Assembly (NCBI RefSeq): GCF_003122215.1
Contig: NZ_QEYD01000012.1
Span: forward strand, 1 to 64,000
DNA: 64,000 nt
Origin: Pararhodobacter marinus
GTDB taxonomy: Bacteria; Pseudomonadota; Alphaproteobacteria; Rhodobacterales; Rhodobacteraceae
Reading direction: 5' to 3'
Part shown: positions 27,952 through 36,414 of the stretch, one piece after another
Numbering within the stretch: position 1 is the first letter of the stretch
Layout of the letters: each line of letters opens with the position of its first letter
Position numbers and translations under genes: made by a program
Notes under the pieces: generated by a model
What the model was told of the DNA's origin: nothing
Databases searched by the model: none
What the model saw: the letters and a program-made list of their open reading frames with translations, nothing else

Positions 27952-29142
27952 TCAGCGCATCCCGATGCCCAGCTGCATCAGCCCCCGCCGCACCGGCGCC
28001 AGCGAATAAAGCGCGTGCAGCGCCGCACCGCGCGCGTCGCGCAGCGCCCGGTTCTCCATCATCGACGCCCGGTTCAGCGCATCCACCCCTGCCAGCCGCA
28101 GCTGGATCTCGGGCCAGCGTCGCCGGTGATAGGCGTCGAGCGGCGCGGCCTCGCCCAGTGTCGCGGGCGTGCACAGATCCATCAGCGCCGTCAGGTCGCC
28201 CAGGCTCATGTTCAGCCCCTGCGCCCCGATCGGCGGGACGACATGCGCGGCCTCGGCCATCAGCGCCACGCGCTGACCCGCCATCCGCTCGGCATGCTGG
28301 GTGATGATCGGCCAGATTGTCAGCGGCGTCGCCTGCTCCAGCCAGCCGAACAACCCGCAGGAGCGCGCGTTCATCGCCGCCCCGAACTCGGCCCTGTCCA
28401 GTGCGCGCAGCCGCTCGATCTCGGGGCCCGTTTCCATCCAGACCACCGCCGAACAGGGTTTGCCCTCGTGGTCGGGCAACGGCACCAGCGTAAAGGGTCC
28501 GCCCGAGCGGTGGATCTCGGTCGAGACGTTCCGGTGCGGCTCGGGATGGGTGACGGCGAAGGCCAGCGCCTTTTGCCCGTAGCGCCGGGTATGGACCGGG
28601 ATGCCCAGCGCGCGGCGCACCGGCGAATGGCGGCCATCGGCGGCGACCACCAGTCTGGCGGAAACCTTGGTGCCGTCCGACAGCGTCACCAGCGCCTCGC
28701 GCTCGCGGGTGAAGACGCGCGCGGTCGCGGTGCCGGGGCGGAAATCGACATTGGGCAGATCGCCCAGCCGCGCCACGAATTCGCGCCGGAGCAGCCAGTT
28801 GGGCAGGTTCCAGCCAAAGGGCTGGTCCGACACGTCGGCGGCGTTGAAATCGTGGGTGATGCGCGCCTCGGGCTCGGCGCCGCCCGCATCGACGATCCGC
28901 ATTACCTGCAGCGGCATCGCGTGGGGCTCAAGCCGCTGCCAGAGCCCCGCCTGCGTGAGAACCGGGATCGAGGGCTGCAGAAACGCCGTGGTGCGCAGAT
29001 CCGCGCCCGGCGCGTCGCCCGTGGTGACCGGCGGCGCGGGATCAACGCAAATCACCGAATAGCCCGCCGTGCCGAACGCGGCGGCGGCGGCAAGCCCCGC
29101 CACCCCGCCGCCCGAGATCAGAACATCCACCGTTTGCCGCAT
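27952..29142 (-). CDS. UbiH/UbiF/Coq6-family FAD monooxygenase (ubiquinone ring hydroxylase)
   Basis: A 396-residue class A flavoprotein hydroxylase. The dinucleotide-binding N-terminus is VLISGGGVAGLAAAAAFG, the DG motif is VAADGRHSPVR (about 170), and the FAD ribityl motif is AEAAHVVPPIGAQGLNMSLGD (about 290), where the usual GDAAH reads AEAAH. The family hydroxylates the ubiquinone ring at C5, C6 or C1; which position is attacked cannot be told from sequence. It is 82 bases from the small membrane protein gene on the left strand side and is followed by gene-end repeat copy B. Confidence 0.87.
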   Translation of the reverse strand: MRQTVDVLISGGGVAGLAAAAAFGTAGYSVICVDPAPPVTTGDAPGADLRTTAFLQPSIPVLTQAGLWQRLEPHAMPLQVMRIVDAGGAEPEARITHDFNAADVSDQPFGWNLPNWLLRREFVARLGDLPNVDFRPGTATARVFTREREALVTLSDGTKVSARLVVAADGRHSPVRRALGIPVHTRRYGQKALAFAVTHPEPHRNVSTEIHRSGGPFTLVPLPDHEGKPCSAVVWMETGPEIERLRALDRAEFGAAMNARSCGLFGWLEQATPLTIWPIITQHAERMAGQRVALMAEAAHVVPPIGAQGLNMSLGDLTALMDLCTPATLGEAAPLDAYHRRRWPEIQLRLAGVDALNRASMMENRALRDARGAALHALYSLAPVRRGLMQLGIGMR

Positions 29143-29224
29143 CGCTGCCTCCGTTGGCCCGGCCCCTGTTGCGCGGACTGTCTAACGCAAGGCACCGGCC
29201 GGGGCGAGACGACACGGCGTCGCG

Positions 29225-29464
29225 TCACCCGCGCGTGATCAGGACCAGCACCACCATCATCAGCGGCGCGGCGACGACCGCCGGCAGATAAAGCGCGGGC
29301 AGACCGAAGAAGACGATGGCGATCCCCCAGATCGCCATCAGCGCGACGATCAGGTAGAGCGGGTAATCCCTGTCGCCCTCGGCCAGTTCGCGGAGGATCG
29401 CGCCGAGGATCGGCAGGCGATAGGCGAACGGCGTGGGAACATAGCGGGAATCGGCAAGAGCCAT
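29225..29464 (-). CDS. small inner-membrane protein, function unknown
   Basis: A 79-residue protein with a short polar N-terminus and two hydrophobic segments (about 34-52 and 55-77) separated by a tight turn, predicting a helical hairpin in the membrane. The start is ATG 29464 with CCGGAG upstream; a longer upstream reading frame has no signal. I do not recognise a family. It lies upstream of the ubiH-type gene on the same strand (82-base gap) and could be co-transcribed with it. Confidence 0.7.
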   Translation of the reverse strand: MALADSRYVPTPFAYRLPILGAILRELAEGDRDYPLYLIVALMAIWGIAIVFFGLPALYLPAVVAAPLMMVVLVLITRG

Positions 29465-29636
29465 TTGTAACTCCGGGTTAAAGGTTTTCACCGGATATGG
29501 CTTTTGCCCTCCCTGCTTCCCATCCGGCAGGTTGCCGCAGTGCGGCAACGCGCCGCGTGCGTCATCCTGCCTGCCCATCCTGTGCCCGATCCTTCGGGCT
29601 GCCCTTGTGCCCGCCAACATCGGTGTGCAGCGCGCC

Positions 29637-29659
29637 GCGCGCCGCCGCAGGCGGCGCGC
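29637..29659. other. perfect 10-bp hairpin downstream of the HAD phosphatase gene
   Basis: GCGCGCCGCC (29637-29646) pairs perfectly with GGCGGCGCGC (29650-29659) across loop GCA. The GCA loop and all-GC stem resemble the small hairpins in the gene-end repeats, but the GGAACAAAGATG core is missing. It lies between the HAD gene end (29743) and the start of the 79-residue membrane protein. No T-run follows on either strand. Confidence 0.5.
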
Positions 29660-29742
29660 CCGGTCGCCCGAGGCCTCGGCGCCGGAGGCGTCGCGGATAA
29701 GGGCGAAACCCCTCTCCCGTCACCTTCGGGGCCGGGCGGCGC

Positions 29743-30423
29743 TCAGAGCCCGCTCAGGAACCCGGTCAGATCGTCGGTATGATGGTGGACATGGGCGTGG
29801 GTTTGCAACTCGGGCGTCACCAGCACCGTGCGCATGCCCAGGGCATGGGGCACTTTCAGGTTGCGCGGATCGTCCTCGAACATCGCCGCGCGGCCCGGGT
29901 TCAGCCCATCCAGCCCGAAGATGCGCGAGAACGCCTCTTCCTGCGGCTTGGGCAGGTAATCCGCATTCTCGACCCCGTAGACCGCGTCGAACAGCCCGTC
30001 GAGCCCCCGCGCCTCGAGCACCCGCAGCGCATAAGGGGCCGAGCCGTTGGTATAGACGATCCGCCGCCCGCGCAGCCGCTTGATCGCCGCGCGCAGCTCC
30101 GGATCGGGTTCCAGCACCGAGAAATCGATATCGTGCACCTCGACCAGGTACGGCACCGGGTCGACGCCGTGATGCGCCATCAGCCCGGCCAGCGTGGTGC
30201 CGTATTGCAGCCAGTAATCGCGCCGCAGCCGGTCCGATTCCACCGGGTCGGCGCCGGTGATGCGCATGACGAAATCGGTCATCTTGCGGTCGATCTGATC
30301 GAACAGGCGCACACGCGGATGATAGAGCGTGTTGTCGAGGTCGAACACCCAGGTGTCGACATGGTGGAAATCGTCGCGGTGGCTGTCGGGTCTTGGCTCT
30401 GCGCCGGGTTCGGGAATGGGCAT
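29743..30423 (-). CDS. HAD-superfamily pyrimidine 5'-nucleotidase
   Basis: A 226-residue haloacid dehalogenase-type phosphatase of the pyrimidine 5'-nucleotidase (SDT1-like) subgroup. Motif I is VFDLDNTLYHP (nucleophile D near residue 28), motif II is IVYTNGS, motif III lysine is in YLPKPQEEAF, and motif IV is MFEDDPRNLKVPHALGM. Substrates in the family are UMP/CMP or related phosphates. The histidine-rich C-terminal loop (THAHVHHHTDD) is unusual in appearance but near the expected end. It is divergent from the GntR regulator. Confidence 0.87.
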   Translation of the reverse strand: MPIPEPGAEPRPDSHRDDFHHVDTWVFDLDNTLYHPRVRLFDQIDRKMTDFVMRITGADPVESDRLRRDYWLQYGTTLAGLMAHHGVDPVPYLVEVHDIDFSVLEPDPELRAAIKRLRGRRIVYTNGSAPYALRVLEARGLDGLFDAVYGVENADYLPKPQEEAFSRIFGLDGLNPGRAAMFEDDPRNLKVPHALGMRTVLVTPELQTHAHVHHHTDDLTGFLSGL

Positions 30424-30596
30424 GACCCTTGGCTAAGCCAAGCGCAGGCGGCGCACAAGTCCGCCCCGCGGGCGAAGAACCGGGCGCCGATCCGGACACC
30501 GACCTCGTCGCTGTGTCGCAGGTCCCCCGCGGCCGCCGCTTCTGGGCTTTTCACCGTCGCCGCCCCCGCCTATCCTTCGCCGCCTTGGAGTAACAG

Positions 30597-31250
30597 ATGA
30601 CCGAACAGCGCCAACCCCTTCTCGACGCCTATTCGTTGATCCTCGCCGCAATCGACGACGGCGTCTACCGCCCCGGCGACCGGCTGGTCGAATCGGAACT
30701 GGCCGAGCGTTTCGGCGTCTCGCGCACGCCGATCCGCGAGGCGCTGCAACGGCTGGAGACGCAATCGCTGCTCTCGCGCGACGGGCGCTCGCTGATCGTC
30801 GCGTCGCTCGACCATAACCAGCTGGCCGAGCTCTATGTCGTGCGCGCGCAGCTCGAAGGGCTGGCGGCGCGACTCGCGTCGAAACATGCCTCGATCGAAG
30901 AGGTCCGCGTGCTGCGCGACATGGTGACCGAGGACAAGCGGCTCGTCGACGATCCCAAATCGCTCAGCCGGGCGAACAAGCGGTTCCACAAGCAGATCCA
31001 CCTGGCCTCGCATAACCGCTTCCTGGTGCAGCAGCTCGACCTGGTGCACCGGTCGATGGCGCTGCTGGCGACCACCTCGCTGGAAGCCGAGGGGCGGGGG
31101 CGCACCGCGCTTGAAGAGCACGCGGCCATCGTCGAAGCCATCGCGCGCGGCGATGGCGACGCTGCCGACAAGGCGCTGCGCGACCATATCTCGCGCGCCT
31201 TCGAAACCCGGCTCAAGCTGGAATCGGGCGACCGCCGCCGGCAGATGTGA
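30597..31250 (+). CDS. GntR-family transcriptional regulator (FadR subfamily, FCD domain)
   Basis: A 217-residue regulator: N-terminal GntR winged helix (about 8-72; GVYRPGDRLVESELAERFGVSRTPIREAL) and an all-helical FCD effector domain (about 80-205) with the metal-binding pattern around FHKQIHLASHN and the late DHISRAF histidine. FCD members respond to organic acids. TTGGAG precedes the ATG. It has no catabolic operon next to it, so the target is unknown. It is convergent with the large glycosyltransferase gene. Confidence 0.88.
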   Translation: MTEQRQPLLDAYSLILAAIDDGVYRPGDRLVESELAERFGVSRTPIREALQRLETQSLLSRDGRSLIVASLDHNQLAELYVVRAQLEGLAARLASKHASIEEVRVLRDMVTEDKRLVDDPKSLSRANKRFHKQIHLASHNRFLVQQLDLVHRSMALLATTSLEAEGRGRTALEEHAAIVEAIARGDGDAADKALRDHISRAFETRLKLESGDRRRQM

Positions 31251-31329
31251 CGTCGCCGGCCGGGTCCCGCTTGTCTGCCAAGCGGGCCAGTCAGGTGGGG
31301 CCGCCATTGGGCCCGGTCAGGCAGACCGG

Positions 31330-33393
31330 TCAGGCGGGCCGGGTGCCATGCGCCGCGAAGGCCGCGCCGTCATGCAGCCCATGCGTTGTCTTGTCCCAGT
31401 AGAACGGGCTCGACAGCATCTCCCAGATCCCCTTCCACGCCGCCACCGCCGCCAGCGGGAAATACAGGTGCAGACTGACCACCCAGGGCCGCAGGAAGCG
31501 GTGGCGCTGCGCGTTCAGGGCGACGATGTTGATCGTCATCGACACGATTTCCGTCATCAGGAACATCACCGCCAGCGCCACCCCCGCGCCCGATCCCAGC
31601 AAGTCGGCCAGCGGATGGCCAAACCCCGCCAGCATCAGCCAGAAGCTCCACAGGATCGGCGCGAAGAGAAACTGCACCAGAGTGCCCAGAAACAGCAATT
31701 GCACGCCGCAGAACCGCCACGCGCCCAGCTGGCGCCACAGCAGCACCGGGTCCCGCATATGCACCGCGTAGGTCATGGCGTAGCCCTTCAGCCAGCGCGA
31801 GCGCTGCTTGATCCACGGCCAGACCCGGCAATTGGCCTCTTCCATTGTCACGCTGTCGAACAATTCGGTCCGGTAACCATGCCGCGCCAGCCTGAGGCCC
31901 AGATCGGCATCCTCGGTCACATTATGCGCGTCCCAGCCGCCCAGCTCTTCCAGCAGGTCGCGGCGAAAGAACAGCGTCGTGCCTCCCAGCGGCACCACCA
32001 GCCCCATCCGCGCCAGCCCCGGCAGGATCAGCCGGAACCACGCCGCGTATTCGATGGTGAAGCAGCGGCTCAGCCAGTTGGTCTGCGGATTGACGTAGTC
32101 CAGCACCCCCTGCAGGCAGGCCAGATCCGGCCCGCCCTGCGCGAAACGCTCGGCCACGCGGTGCAGCTGATCGGGCGCGGGCGCGTCCTCGGCATCATAG
32201 ACGCCCACGACGCTGCCTCGCGCGAAGTTCAGCGCATAGTTCAGCGCGCGCGGCTTGGTACGCAACGGCGAATCGGGCACCGGGATGACCCGCATCCAAT
32301 GCGGCAACTCGGCCCGCGCCAGGGCCTGTCTGGTGACGGCATCGTCCTCTTCGACCACCAGCATGACGTCGAGCAATTCGCGCGGATAGGCCAGCGCGCC
32401 CAGCCGCTTGACCAGCCGGGGGGCGATATCGGGCTCGCGGTAGAGCGGCACCATGATCGAGATATGGGGCTTGCGCAGCAGAGGTTCGGACCGCGTCCGC
32501 CGCGCCTGCGCCGATGCGCGGCGGCGTGCCCGCCATTGGGCAATGGTCGCGGCCAGTTTCATCGCGTTGCCCGCGCCCTGAAAGGCCAGAACGATGGCGA
32601 ACAGCACCACAAAGGTGGTCAGCGGGGCCAAGATCAGACCGGCCAGCATCGCCGCGGCAAGTCCCGCCACGATCCGGATGAAGCGTCGCCCGTCCCAGAC
32701 ACGACAGCTTTCGGCTTCGGCAACGCAGGTCTCGGCCATCAGCCGCAGCATCGAGCGGCGCGAGGCGATGAGCGCGGCATGCAGGCGCTCTTCCGAGATG
32801 ACTGCCATCGCCACCGGACCCAGCACCTGTTCCAGCCCGCGCCGATGCTCGGCAAAGCGGTCGGGCTGCGCGCAAGCCACCAGCGTCACCGCCCCGGCGC
32901 GCAGCCACGGCAAGCAACCGGTCCGCAGGCAGTGACGGGTGCCGACAAGATCGATGAGCCGCGGATCGGGACGCCCCATCGTCTCGTCCACGACGCCGGT
33001 ATCGAACTGTTCCGCCAGCGCTGCCATCACCTCGGTTTCCGAGGCCATGCCGTGCGCGCGCAGGATGTCGCCCAGCCGCGAATACTGGCGGCGCTGCAAT
33101 TCCAGCGCGCGCAGCAGGTCCGCCGAGCGAATCGCCCCGCGCCGAAGCAGGATCTCGCCCAGGCGCGGGCCACGGGCCAGCGCGTCGTCTGGAGGAACGT
33201 CGTCTGGAAGCGGGACAGCCGGAAGCGGATCTCCGGCCAACAGACCGGCGGGCAGCAGCACTCCAATGCCTTCGGAGGCGAGAGACGAAACCGAAGCGCC
33301 CGGCACAAACCCGGCCGGGCCCGGCACACCGGCCCCGTGGCGACCGGATGCAGGGCCGCCGGTTTCGTGCAGTATTTGCTCGGCCAGCGCCAT
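31330..33393 (-). CDS. processive family 2 glycosyltransferase with N-terminal MshEN domain
   Basis: A 687-residue protein. Residues 77-100 and 106-129 are two tandem 24-residue MshEN motifs, each starting RLG and ending in Q and separated by exactly five residues. This motif binds cyclic di-GMP in MshE and related proteins. Two hydrophobic helices follow (about 240-275), then a GT2 catalytic domain with SIMVPLYRE, D400-D403 (DAED), TED (493-495) and QRSRW (530-534), the pattern of processive synthases such as NfrB or cellulose synthase, then four or five C-terminal helices. It most likely makes or exports a surface polysaccharide on c-di-GMP demand. The ATG at 33393 has GGGGGG in front. A CtrA-like box lies 41-55 bases upstream. 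Confidence 0.85.
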   Translation of the reverse strand: MALAEQILHETGGPASGRHGAGVPGPAGFVPGASVSSLASEGIGVLLPAGLLAGDPLPAVPLPDDVPPDDALARGPRLGEILLRRGAIRSADLLRALELQRRQYSRLGDILRAHGMASETEVMAALAEQFDTGVVDETMGRPDPRLIDLVGTRHCLRTGCLPWLRAGAVTLVACAQPDRFAEHRRGLEQVLGPVAMAVISEERLHAALIASRRSMLRLMAETCVAEAESCRVWDGRRFIRIVAGLAAAMLAGLILAPLTTFVVLFAIVLAFQGAGNAMKLAATIAQWRARRRASAQARRTRSEPLLRKPHISIMVPLYREPDIAPRLVKRLGALAYPRELLDVMLVVEEDDAVTRQALARAELPHWMRVIPVPDSPLRTKPRALNYALNFARGSVVGVYDAEDAPAPDQLHRVAERFAQGGPDLACLQGVLDYVNPQTNWLSRCFTIEYAAWFRLILPGLARMGLVVPLGGTTLFFRRDLLEELGGWDAHNVTEDADLGLRLARHGYRTELFDSVTMEEANCRVWPWIKQRSRWLKGYAMTYAVHMRDPVLLWRQLGAWRFCGVQLLFLGTLVQFLFAPILWSFWLMLAGFGHPLADLLGSGAGVALAVMFLMTEIVSMTINIVALNAQRHRFLRPWVVSLHLYFPLAAVAAWKGIWEMLSSPFYWDKTTHGLHDGAAFAAHGTRPA

Positions 33394-33433
33394 TGTCACC
33401 CCCCCTGACACGATCATCGTGTCGGGAGAGGTC

Positions 33434-33448
33434 TTAACAGGGGGTTAA
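33434..33448 (-). promoter_or_regulatory. candidate CtrA-binding box upstream of the glycosyltransferase gene
   Basis: TTAA (33434-33437) and TTAA (33445-33448) are separated by exactly seven bases, matching the alphaproteobacterial CtrA consensus TTAA-N7-TTAA, with the extra C of TTAAC on the second half. It lies about 45 bases before the glycosyltransferase start codon, in the 92-base gap after carA. The match is by consensus only. Confidence 0.45.
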
Positions 33449-33485
33449 CGCACGCCGGGGGGAGCGTCGGAACCGGGTCGTCCGA

Positions 33486-34655
33486 TCAGCCCGCGACCGC
33501 CTTGCGCTCGGCCATCGCCGCCGAGAACCGCTCGAACAGGTAATAGCTGTCCTGCGGGCCGGGGCTGGCCTCGGGGTGGTACTGGACCGAGAAGACCGGC
33601 TTGTCGGCCAGACGGATCCCGCAATTCGACCCGTCGAACAGCGACACATGCGTTTCCAGCACGCCCTCGGGCAGGGTCTGGGTATCGACCGTGAACCCGT
33701 GGTTCATCGAGGTGATCTCGACCTTGCCGGTTTCGCGGTCCTTCACCGGATGGTTGGCGCCGTGATGGCCGTGATTCATCTTCACGGTCTTCGCGCCCAG
33801 CGCCAGCGCCAGCATCTGGTGGCCCAGACAGATCCCGAAGACCGGCAGATCGGCGTCCAGAACGCCGCGGATCATCGGCACCGCGTATTCGCCGGTCGCC
33901 GCCGGATCGCCCGGACCGTTCGACAGGAAGACCCCGTCGGGATTGAGCGCAAGCACCTCTTCGGCGGTGGCCGTCGCGGGCAGCACGGTCACATCGCAAC
34001 CGGCCGAGGCCAGGCAGCGCAGGATGTTCTTCTTCGCGCCGTAATCAATGGCCACGACCTTGTGCACCGGGTTCTCCTGCGGCGCGTAGCCGTCGGGCCA
34101 GGCCCAGCGCATCTCGTTCCAGCGGTAGCTCTGCGCACAGGTCACGTCGCGGGCCAGGTCGAGCCCCACAAGGCCCTTCCAGCCGCGCGCGCGGGCCAGC
34201 AGATCATCCAGGTCGAAATTACCCTCGGGGTCATGCGCCAGCGCGACATGCGGCGCGCCCAGCTGACGGATCGCGCGGGTCAGGCGCCGCGTATCGACGC
34301 CGCCGATGCCGATCCGGCCCTGCTGGCGCATCCAGTCGGTCAGCTCGGACGCCGCGCGCCAGTTCGACGGTTCGGTCGGGTCCCATTTCACCACCATCCC
34401 CTCGGCCACGGCGCGCTGCGCCTCGTCGTCATCGGTGTTGACGCCGACATTGCCGATATGCGGGAAGGTGAAGGTCACGACCTGCCCGGCATAGGACGGA
34501 TCGGTCATGATCTCCTGATAGCCGGTCATCGCGGTGTTGAAGCACAGCTCCGCGACCGTCACGCCGGTGGCTCCGAAGCCGTGACCGTAGAAAATCGTTC
34601 CGTCTGCAAGAACAAGGCAAGCGGTCGGGCGCGGCTGGGCGGGTGCTGCGGACAT
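33486..34655 (-). CDS. carA: carbamoyl-phosphate synthase small subunit (glutamine amidotransferase)
   Basis: A 389-residue CarA, which hydrolyses glutamine and hands ammonia to CarB for arginine and pyrimidine synthesis. The N-terminal CPSase_sm domain (about 10-145; LVLADGTIFYGHGFG, FNTAMTGYQEIMTDPSY) precedes a class I amidotransferase domain with nucleophile Cys in FGICLGHQML (about residue 274) and the His/Glu pair in YHPEASPGP (about 358). Length and motifs are standard. It stands alone; carB is not in the window, as is common in this group. No attenuator or arginine box could be recognised upstream. Confidence 0.96.
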   Translation of the reverse strand: MSAAPAQPRPTACLVLADGTIFYGHGFGATGVTVAELCFNTAMTGYQEIMTDPSYAGQVVTFTFPHIGNVGVNTDDDEAQRAVAEGMVVKWDPTEPSNWRAASELTDWMRQQGRIGIGGVDTRRLTRAIRQLGAPHVALAHDPEGNFDLDDLLARARGWKGLVGLDLARDVTCAQSYRWNEMRWAWPDGYAPQENPVHKVVAIDYGAKKNILRCLASAGCDVTVLPATATAEEVLALNPDGVFLSNGPGDPAATGEYAVPMIRGVLDADLPVFGICLGHQMLALALGAKTVKMNHGHHGANHPVKDRETGKVEITSMNHGFTVDTQTLPEGVLETHVSLFDGSNCGIRLADKPVFSVQYHPEASPGPQDSYYLFERFSAAMAERKAVAG

Positions 34656-34798
34656 CGGACGGCTCCTGTGTGAATCGGGCTGTCTCTAAGGGGTCGGACC
34701 GGGGGAATCAAGGGCCGAGCGTCCGCACCCGGCAGCAAGCGCGGGCTGAGCATTGGCAACAAGGTGAAAGGGCGCCGCCCCCGCCGTCCCGGCCCCGG

Positions 34799-35239
34799 TC
34801 AGAGCGGCATGTCGTAGGTCTTCCAGCCGGTCGCGCGGGCCTGCTTGTCATACAGCGCACGGGCGCGCTGATTGTCCTCGGCGGTGATCCAGCGGATCAC
34901 GGACCAGCCCCGCTTGCGCCCTTCGTCGCGCAGGGCCTCGAGCAACGCGGGGGCCGCGCCAGAGCCGCGCGCCGCGGGCGCGACGAACAGATCGTCGAGA
35001 TAGCCGCCGACGCTTGCCGCGAGCGGGCGTGCGAAGGGCCGGAAATGGGCAAGGCCCACCAACTGCCCCGCCGCGTCTTCGGCAACGACGGCCTCGACCT
35101 CGTGCGCGGGGTCGTGGATCCAGCCCCAGACCCGCGCGCGCATCCCGGCGTCCTGCGCGACGCCGTAGAACTCGGCATAGCCGGCATAGAGCCGCTCCCA
35201 CGCGGCGCGGTCGCTCTCCTGAGGTTGGCGGATGATCAT
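34799..35239 (-). CDS. GNAT-family N-acetyltransferase
   Basis: A 146-residue single-domain acetyltransferase. The central beta4 strand GYLDDLFVAPAARGSGAAPALLEAL carries the acetyl-CoA pyrophosphate loop (RGSGAA, a normal variant of R/Q-x-x-G-x-G/A), and WITAEDNQRARALYDK is the usual motif B with the catalytic-region tyrosine. The substrate is unknown. It is divergent from suhB and lies upstream of carA on the same strand with a gap of about 140 bases, so a shared transcript is possible but not indicated. Confidence 0.87.
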   Translation of the reverse strand: MIIRQPQESDRAAWERLYAGYAEFYGVAQDAGMRARVWGWIHDPAHEVEAVVAEDAAGQLVGLAHFRPFARPLAASVGGYLDDLFVAPAARGSGAAPALLEALRDEGRKRGWSVIRWITAEDNQRARALYDKQARATGWKTYDMPL

Positions 35240-35385
35240 GTCGAGCCCTCCTGTGCGTCGGGGCGACCCTAGCCGGACCGCGCCGCAGCGTCCATGCGCC
35301 CGATCCCGTTAATTCGCCAGCTTTCCCTTTTCAACCGGACGCCTTTCCCGTATGGCCCTGCTCTGTTGTAAACGGAGCCGCATCG

Positions 35386-36177
35386 ATGCAGGGAAGCGCC
35401 AATCTCAACCTGATGATCAAGGCCGCGCGCAAGGCGGGCCGCTCGCTGGTCAAGGACTTCCGCGAGGTCGAGAACCTCCAGGTCTCGTCGAAGGGGCCGG
35501 GCGACTTCGTGTCGAAAGCCGACCGCGAGGCCGAGCGGATCCTCAAGGACGAACTCATGGCCGGCCGGCCGAATTACGGCTGGCTGGGCGAGGAAACCGG
35601 CGAGAGCGAGGGCACCGACCCGACGCGCCGCTGGATCGTCGACCCGCTCGACGGCACCACGAATTTCCTGCACGGCCTGCCGCACTGGGCGGTGTCGGTG
35701 GCGCTGGAACACAAGGGCGAGATCGTCGCGGGCGTGGTCTTCGACGCCGCCAAGGACGAGCTGTTCTACGCCGAGAAGGGTCTCGGCGCCTACATGAACG
35801 AAAGCCGGCTGCGCGTGTCGGGGCGCCGGTCGATGATCGAATGCATCTTCGCCACCGGTGTCCCCTTCGGCGGCCGCCCCGCCCTGCCCGCCACACTGCA
35901 GGACCTGGCGCGGCTGATGCCCGTCTGTGCGGGCGTGCGCCGCTTCGGCTCGGCGGCGCTCGACCTCGCCTATGTCGCGGCGGGGCGCTACGACGGCTAC
36001 TGGGAACGCGGGCTGCAGGCCTGGGACATCGCCGCCGGCGTGATTTTGGTGAAAGAGGCGGGCGGCTTCGTCGGCCCGATCCGCGACGGGCAGGATCCGG
36101 TCGACTCGGGCAACCTGATCGCCGCCAATGCCGAGATCTTCGACGGTTTCGGCAAGGTCATCCGGTCGCGCGACTGA
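35386..36177 (+). CDS. suhB: inositol monophosphatase family protein
   Basis: A 263-residue Mg-dependent phosphatase of the IMPase family. Metal and catalytic motifs are all visible: GEETGES (E near 69), WIVDPLDGTTNFLHG (about 83-97), and the C-terminal GLQAWDIAAGVILVKEAGG (about 208-226). SuhB-type members hydrolyse inositol-1-phosphate in vitro and act in ribosomal RNA transcription in Escherichia coli. GGAG lies 12 bases before the ATG. It is followed by gene-end repeat copy C and a hairpin terminator. Confidence 0.9.
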   Translation: MQGSANLNLMIKAARKAGRSLVKDFREVENLQVSSKGPGDFVSKADREAERILKDELMAGRPNYGWLGEETGESEGTDPTRRWIVDPLDGTTNFLHGLPHWAVSVALEHKGEIVAGVVFDAAKDELFYAEKGLGAYMNESRLRVSGRRSMIECIFATGVPFGGRPALPATLQDLARLMPVCAGVRRFGSAALDLAYVAAGRYDGYWERGLQAWDIAAGVILVKEAGGFVGPIRDGQDPVDSGNLIAANAEIFDGFGKVIRSRD

Positions 36178-36191
36178 CACGCTGCGGGGTC

Positions 36192-36258
36192 AGGGGGCTG
36201 TCTGCCCCCTCTTGGCCTGCGGCCAATTCACCCCCGAGGATATTTCCGGAACAAAGAT
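36192..36258 (+). repeat. gene-end repeat, copy C
   Basis: Fifteen bases after the suhB stop codon: a 7-bp stem AGGGGGC/GCCCCCT (36192-36210), a 6-bp stem TTGGCC/GGCCAA with loop TGC (36212-36226), then TTCA, CCCCC and the core GAGGATATTTCC plus GGAACAAAGATG. It is near-identical to copy B, which lies 8 kb away in inverted orientation. It is in sense orientation to suhB. Confidence 0.7.
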
Positions 36259-36259
36259 G

Positions 36260-36295
36260 AGGGCCGCCTCCCGACCGGGAAGCGGCCCTGTTTCA
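36260..36295 (+). terminator. hairpin terminator after suhB and repeat copy C
   Basis: AGGGCCGC (36260-36267) pairs with GCGGCCCT (36282-36289), and an inner TCCC/GGGA pairing lengthens the stem. GTTTCATTCTG follows. It is located between suhB and the convergent SPOR/trypsin-fold gene. Confidence 0.6.
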
Positions 36296-36414
36296 TTCTG
36301 CCCGAAATACTCATCCGCCTTTCGGCAATTGCCGCAACCGCAAGGGCGCGCGCGCAAGCGGGGCGGGTGGGTGGGAGCGACGCGCGCGCGCCGCCCCTCA
36401 CCGCCCGAGCGCCA

